A stretch of 16,828 bases of DNA from Sporomusaceae bacterium UBA7701 (lineage in GTDB: Bacteria > Bacillota > Negativicutes > Sporomusales > UBA7701): assembly GCA_002482545.1 (NCBI GenBank), contig DLGF01000010.1, positions 1-16,828 on the forward strand. The letters are read 5' to 3'. Below, piece after piece: positions 13,032-16,828 of the stretch (within the stretch, counting starts at the first letter, position 1; every line of letters begins with the position of its first letter). The translations under genes and the position numbers were made by a program. The notes under the pieces are model-generated. The model saw only the letters and a list, made by a program, of their open reading frames with translations, was not told where the DNA came from and made no database searches.

Positions 13032-13502
13032 ATGCCAAGAAAAGGGCCTGTACCCAAGCGCGATGTACTACCGGACCCGGTGTACAACTCCAAGCTTGTT
13101 ACCCGGTTCATCAACAAAGTAATGATGAAGGGCAAAAAAGCCATCGCCGAAGGTATTGTATATGATGCATTTGATTTAGTCCGGTCCAAAACCGGTAAGG
13201 ATCCGCTGGAAGTATTCGAAACCGCGCTGAAAAATGTTATGCCGGTCCTCGAAGTTCGCGCTCGCCGGGTTGGCGGTGCAAACTATCAGGTGCCTGTAGA
13301 AGTGCGGGCGGATCGCAAATTGTCGCTCGGTATCCGCTGGCTGGTCAATTATTCGCGCCTGCGTGGCGAAAAAACCATGCATGAGCGGTTGGCCGCCGAG
13401 CTGATGGATGCCGCGAACAGCACCGGCGCCTCGGTTAAGAAAAGAGAAGATACCCACAAAATGGCCGAAGCCAACAAGGCCTTCGCCCATTATCGGTGGT
13501 AA
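13032..13502 (+). CDS. rpsG: 30S ribosomal protein S7
   Basis: This 156-residue protein has the standard length, starts MPRKGPVPKRDVLPDPVYNS and has the S7 features RRVGGANYQVPVEV (beta-hairpin that reaches the E-site) and a helical C-terminus ending KAFAHYRW. S7 nucleates assembly of the 16S rRNA 3' major domain. AAGGAGGG (13018-13025) sits six bases before the ATG. In E. coli S7 represses this operon through the rpsL-rpsG spacer; here that spacer is only 39 bases with no evident mimic. A small hairpin instead lies downstream, before fusA. Confidence 0.98.
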   Translation: MPRKGPVPKRDVLPDPVYNSKLVTRFINKVMMKGKKAIAEGIVYDAFDLVRSKTGKDPLEVFETALKNVMPVLEVRARRVGGANYQVPVEVRADRKLSLGIRWLVNYSRLRGEKTMHERLAAELMDAANSTGASVKKREDTHKMAEANKAFAHYRW

Positions 13503-13503
13503 T

Positions 13504-13523
13504 TGGACTTTCCTGTAAGTCCA
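13504..13523 (+). promoter_or_regulatory. Small hairpin between rpsG and fusA
   Basis: TGGACTT (13504-13510) pairs perfectly with AAGTCCA (13517-13523) around a TCCTGT loop. It begins two bases after the rpsG stop and ends just before the fusA SD (AAGGAG, 13527-13532). It could tune fusA translation or coupling to rpsG. No T tract follows, so it is not a terminator. Confidence 0.5.
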
Positions 13524-13540
13524 GGTAAGGAGTGATAATG

Positions 13541-15616
13541 ATGGCCAGAAAGTTTCCTCTCGAAAAGACGCGGAACATTGGCATCATGGCACATATCGAC
13601 GCCGGCAAAACCACGACTACCGAACGTATCTTATTCTATACAGGAAGAGTACACAAGATTGGTGAAGTACACGATGGTGCCGCCACGATGGACTGGATGG
13701 TACAGGAACAGGAAAGAGGTATTACTATTACCTCTGCAGCCACTACCTGCCAATGGAACAGTCACCGTATAAACATTATCGACACACCAGGACACGTGGA
13801 CTTTACTGTTGAGGTAGAACGTTCGCTCAGAGTGCTTGATGGATCAGTAGCGGTTTTTTGCGCTAAAGGCGGAGTTGAGCCACAATCGGAAACGGTTTGG
13901 CGTCAAGCCGACAAATACGGCGTTCCCCGTATGGCCTATGTCAACAAGATGGACATAACCGGTGCTGATTTCTATCGCGTCGTGGACATGATGAAAACCC
14001 GCTTGGGCGCCAATGCGGTGCCCATTCAACTGCCGATCGGTTTTGAGGATACCTATAAGGGACTCGTCGATCTGGTGGAGATGAAAGCCATCGTCTATAC
14101 CGACGATCTTGGCAAAACCAGTGAAGCAACAGAAATCCCCGAGGACCTGAAGGAACAAGCGGAACTTTACCGCCAGAACCTCCTGGACGCCGTGGCCGAA
14201 GGCGACGACGATCTGATGATGAAATACCTGGAGGGGGAAGAACTGACGGTGGAGGAAATCAAGGAGGGCATCCGCAAGGCGACGATCGCCTGTAAGATGA
14301 CTCCGGTTCTCTGCGGATCTTCCTACAAGAACAAGGGCGTGCAACCGCTCCTGGACGCTGTGGTTGACTTCATGCCGGCGCCTACCGACATTCCGGCAAT
14401 CAAAGGGGTCAATCCGGACACCGGTGCGGAAGACAATCGCCCGGCCGATGACCAGATGCCGTTCTCCGCTCTGGCGTTTAAGATCATGACCGACCCCTAT
14501 GTCGGCAAACTGTCCTTCTTCCGGGTATATTCGGGCAGACTGACTTCCGGTTCGTACGTATATAACTCGACCAAGGGCAAAAAGGAACGGATTGGCCGCA
14601 TCCTTCAGATGCACGCCAATCACCGCGAAGAGATCGAGGAAGTTTACACCGGCGACATCGCCGCTGCGGTAGGTCTCAAAGATACCACCACCGGCGACAC
14701 CCTGTGTGATGAAAAGAAACCGATCATTCTCGAATCCATGGTCTTCCCCGAGCCGGTTATTTCGGTAGCCGTTGAGCCGAAGACCAAAGCCGACCAGGAT
14801 AAGATGGGCGTTGCCCTCATGAAACTGGCGGAAGAGGATCCGACCTTCCGGATGTATACCGACCAGGAAACCGGCCAGACTATCATCTCGGGCATGGGGG
14901 AACTCCACCTCGAGATTATCGTTGACCGGATGCTGCGGGAGTTTAAGGTCGAATGCAATGTCGGCGCTCCGCAGGTCGCCTACCGGGAGACCATCCGCAA
15001 GCAGGTCAAGGCCGAAGGCAAGTTCGTCCGCCAGTCCGGCGGCCGCGGCCAATACGGCCACTGCTGGCTGGAACTCACCCCGCAGGAACCCGGCCAAGGC
15101 TTTGCCTTCGAGAACAAGATCGTCGGCGGCGTCATTCCCAGAGAATACATCTCCCCGATCGAGGCCGGCGTCAAGGAAGCAATGGATACCGGCGTAGTGG
15201 CCGGATTCCCGATGGTGGATATCAAGGTCGCCGTATACGACGGCTCCTACCATGATGTCGACTCCTCGGAAATGGCCTTCAAGATTGCCGGGTCCATGGG
15301 CTTCAAAGCCGCCGCGGCAAAAGCCAGCCCCGTGCTGCTGGAACCATACATGAAGGTAGAAGTCAACGTGCCGGAAGAGTACATGGGCGACGTCATCGGC
15401 GACCTCAACTCCCGTCGCGGACGCATCGAGGGTATGGAAGCCCGCTCGGGAGCTCAGTCGATCCAATCGTTCGTGCCGCTGTCTGAAATGTTCGGTTATG
15501 CAACCGACCTGCGTTCCAAAACGCAAGGCCGCGGACAGTACTCGATGGAATTCGATCACTACGAAGAAGTGCCCAAGAACATTGCTGAGGCGATTGTCGC
15601 CAAACTTAAAGGCTAA
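13541..15616 (+). CDS. fusA: Elongation factor G
   Basis: This 691-residue translational GTPase drives tRNA-mRNA translocation. The G-domain motifs are all present: AHIDAGKT (17-24), RGITIT (59-64), DTPGH (81-85), NKMD further on, and GSS near residue 265. The domain IV/V region ends in LRSKTQGRGQYSMEFDHY. Length is normal. I chose the ATG at 13541 (MARKFPLEKTRN), eight bases after AGGAG; an ATG one codon earlier (13538) is nearly as good. The first 100 or so codons use AGA, GGA, GTA, ACA and CCA far more than the rest. It is followed after 22 bases by tuf. Confidence 0.98.
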   Translation: MARKFPLEKTRNIGIMAHIDAGKTTTTERILFYTGRVHKIGEVHDGAATMDWMVQEQERGITITSAATTCQWNSHRINIIDTPGHVDFTVEVERSLRVLDGSVAVFCAKGGVEPQSETVWRQADKYGVPRMAYVNKMDITGADFYRVVDMMKTRLGANAVPIQLPIGFEDTYKGLVDLVEMKAIVYTDDLGKTSEATEIPEDLKEQAELYRQNLLDAVAEGDDDLMMKYLEGEELTVEEIKEGIRKATIACKMTPVLCGSSYKNKGVQPLLDAVVDFMPAPTDIPAIKGVNPDTGAEDNRPADDQMPFSALAFKIMTDPYVGKLSFFRVYSGRLTSGSYVYNSTKGKKERIGRILQMHANHREEIEEVYTGDIAAAVGLKDTTTGDTLCDEKKPIILESMVFPEPVISVAVEPKTKADQDKMGVALMKLAEEDPTFRMYTDQETGQTIISGMGELHLEIIVDRMLREFKVECNVGAPQVAYRETIRKQVKAEGKFVRQSGGRGQYGHCWLELTPQEPGQGFAFENKIVGGVIPREYISPIEAGVKEAMDTGVVAGFPMVDIKVAVYDGSYHDVDSSEMAFKIAGSMGFKAAAAKASPVLLEPYMKVEVNVPEEYMGDVIGDLNSRRGRIEGMEARSGAQSIQSFVPLSEMFGYATDLRSKTQGRGQYSMEFDHYEEVPKNIAEAIVAKLKG

Positions 15617-15638
15617 CAGCAATTAGGAGGTTAGAAAA

Positions 15639-16828
15639 ATGGCAAAGAAAAAGTTTGAGAGAACGAAACCGCACGTCAATATCGGGACCATCGGTCACGT
15701 AGACCATGGCAAGACTTCGCTGACCGCGGCTATCACTCTGACGCTTTCGAAGCTCGGCGGCGCAGAGTTCATGGCCTATGACCAAATCGACAAAGCTCCG
15801 GAAGAGCGCGAGCGCGGCATCACCATCAACACGGCCCACGTTGAGTACGAAACCGTGAAGCGCCACTACGCCCACGTGGACTGCCCGGGCCACGCCGACT
15901 ATGTCAAGAACATGATCACCGGTGCTGCCCAGATGGACGGCGCGATCCTTGTAGTAAGCGCCGCTGACGGCCCGATGCCGCAGACGCGCGAACACATTCT
16001 GCTGTCCCGCCAAGTAGGCGTGCCGGCCATGGTTGTGTTTCTGAACAAGGCCGACATGGTTGACGATCCCGAACTGATGGAACTGGTGGAAATGGAAGTT
16101 CGCGAACTCTTGACCAGCTACGAATTCCCCGGCGACGACATCCCGGTCATCGCGGGCTCGGCGGTGAAAGCGCTCGAGTGCGGCTGCGCGAAGCGCGAAT
16201 GCGAATGGTGCGGCAAGATCTTCGAACTGATGGACGCGGTTGATGAGTACATCCCGACTCCTGAGCGTGCGACTGACAAGCCGTTCCTGATGCCGGTCGA
16301 GGACGTGTTCACCATTACCGGTCGCGGTACTGTAGCCACCGGCCGTGTAGAGCGTGGCATGGTTAAAGTCGGCGACACCATTGAAATCGTCGGCATGACC
16401 GAAAAAGCGAAATCCACCGTCGTAACTGGCGTGGAAATGTTCCGGAAGCTTCTTGACTCGGCGGTCGCCGGCGACAACATCGGCGCCCTGCTGCGCGGCG
16501 TGGAGCGGAAAGAAATCGAGCGTGGGCAAGTACTGGCGAAACCCGGTTCGATCAAACCGCACACCAAGTATAAAGCTGAGGTATACGTACTGTCCAAGGA
16601 AGAAGGCGGCCGTCACACCCCGTTCTTCAACGGCTACCGTCCGCAGTTCTACTTCCGGACGACGGACGTGACGGGAGTGGTCACGCTGCCGGAAGGCGTG
16701 GAAATGGTAATGCCTGGCGACAACATTCAGATGTCGATTGCGCTCATAACCCCGATCGCGATCGAAGAAGGCCTGCGGTTCGCGATCCGCGAAGGCGGCC
16801 GTACTGTTGGCGCCGGCGTGGTTACCGC
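15639..16828 (+). CDS. tuf: Elongation factor Tu, cut at the right edge
   Basis: 396 codons plus two bases are present. Joining the last bases to the reading at the left edge would give a 400-residue protein. Motifs: GHVDHGKT (19-26), RGITIN (59-64), DCPGH (81-85, catalytic H85), NKAD, and domain II/III to REGGRTVGAGVVT. EF-Tu delivers aminoacyl-tRNA to the ribosome. An insert relative to E. coli and B. subtilis, ECGCAKRECEWCGK, carries C181, C183, C188 and C191 in the G domain. The Shine-Dalgarno is AGGAGG (15625-15630), eight bases before the ATG. It follows fusA directly, the usual str-operon order. Confidence 0.97.
   Translation, partial: MAKKKFERTKPHVNIGTIGHVDHGKTSLTAAITLTLSKLGGAEFMAYDQIDKAPEERERGITINTAHVEYETVKRHYAHVDCPGHADYVKNMITGAAQMDGAILVVSAADGPMPQTREHILLSRQVGVPAMVVFLNKADMVDDPELMELVEMEVRELLTSYEFPGDDIPVIAGSAVKALECGCAKRECEWCGKIFELMDAVDEYIPTPERATDKPFLMPVEDVFTITGRGTVATGRVERGMVKVGDTIEIVGMTEKAKSTVVTGVEMFRKLLDSAVAGDNIGALLRGVERKEIERGQVLAKPGSIKPHTKYKAEVYVLSKEEGGRHTPFFNGYRPQFYFRTTDVTGVVTLPEGVEMVMPGDNIQMSIALITPIAIEEGLRFAIREGGRTVGAGVVT
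16179..16211 (+). other. Four-cysteine cluster in the EF-Tu G domain
   Basis: Residues 181-191 read CGCAKRECEWC, a CxC-x4-CxxC pattern. Four closely spaced cysteines suggest a metal site or redox-sensitive loop near the end of the G domain. I recall similar cysteine-rich inserts in EF-Tu of some anaerobic Firmicutes, so it is probably lineage-specific and not unique. Function unknown. Confidence 0.7.
16806..16828 (+). repeat. 23-bp terminal direct repeat, partner of bases 1-23
   Basis: The last 23 bases equal the first 23, both in the same codons of tuf (VGAGVVT and part of A). This reflects either two near-identical tuf genes or an assembly stop in one collapsed tuf. Confidence 0.95.

Noticed and set aside
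13844..15622. 592-codon minus-strand open frame opposite fusA
   Set aside because: Shadow of fusA codon bias; no supporting start signal.
15606..16616. 336-codon minus-strand open frame opposite tuf
   Set aside because: Shadow of tuf; no independent evidence.
1..16828. Circular element suggested by identical ends
   Set aside because: The shared 23 bases are tuf coding sequence and the cargo is the essential core gene cluster; paralogous tuf or assembly collapse explains it.

Overview
The window is one continuous, co-oriented block of the bacterial transcription and translation core: tuf(end)-rpmG-tRNA-Trp-secE-nusG-rplK-rplA-rplJ-rplL-rpoB-rpoC-(L7Ae-like gene)-rpsL-rpsG-fusA-tuf(cut). The L7Ae-like gene between rpoC and rpsL, the tRNA-Trp between rpmG and secE, the short four-cysteine L33 and the L10-type leader ahead of rplJ all point to a Firmicutes-type organism. 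GC-rich third codon positions, the EF-Tu sequence with its cysteine cluster, and an enlarged RpoC make a GC-rich Negativicutes (Sporomusaceae-like) member my best guess; the family-level assignment is inference.

Layout. 1-36 is the end of a tuf gene, followed by a hairpin terminator. A strong promoter at 243-272 starts the unit rpmG, tRNA-Trp, secE, nusG, rplK, rplA, rplJ, rplL. This unit carries several RNA devices: a hairpin between a far-upstream Shine-Dalgarno and the nusG start, two copies of an element resembling the 23S rRNA L1 site (before rplK and before rplA), an L10 leader with attenuator before rplJ, and a structured spacer before rplL. It ends at a clear intrinsic terminator (4025-4058). 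A second promoter (4080-4108) drives rpoB-rpoC through a roughly 220-nt leader that holds another terminator hairpin and mutually exclusive stems. A third promoter (12196-12224) drives the L7Ae-like gene. A terminator-like hairpin lies between that gene and rpsL-rpsG-fusA-tuf, which therefore probably depends partly on readthrough.

How it works together. SecE is the translocon subunit. NusG, RpoB and RpoC form the elongating polymerase machinery. L33, L11, L1, L10, L12, S12 and S7 are ribosomal proteins. EF-G and EF-Tu are the elongation GTPases that act at the L11/L10-L12 stalk. L1 and L10 probably feed back on their own mRNAs.

Most notable: (1) RpoC has a large insertion between the bridge helix and trigger loop that reads as three tandem copies of one module; (2) the rpoB leader looks like an attenuator I cannot assign to a known family; (3) the L1 element is duplicated; (4) nusG appears to use a hairpin-bridged Shine-Dalgarno. 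The first and last 23 bases of the window are identical because both lie in tuf; this suggests two tuf copies or an assembly break inside a collapsed tuf repeat, not a circular element. I see no mobile elements, CRISPR arrays or phage genes.
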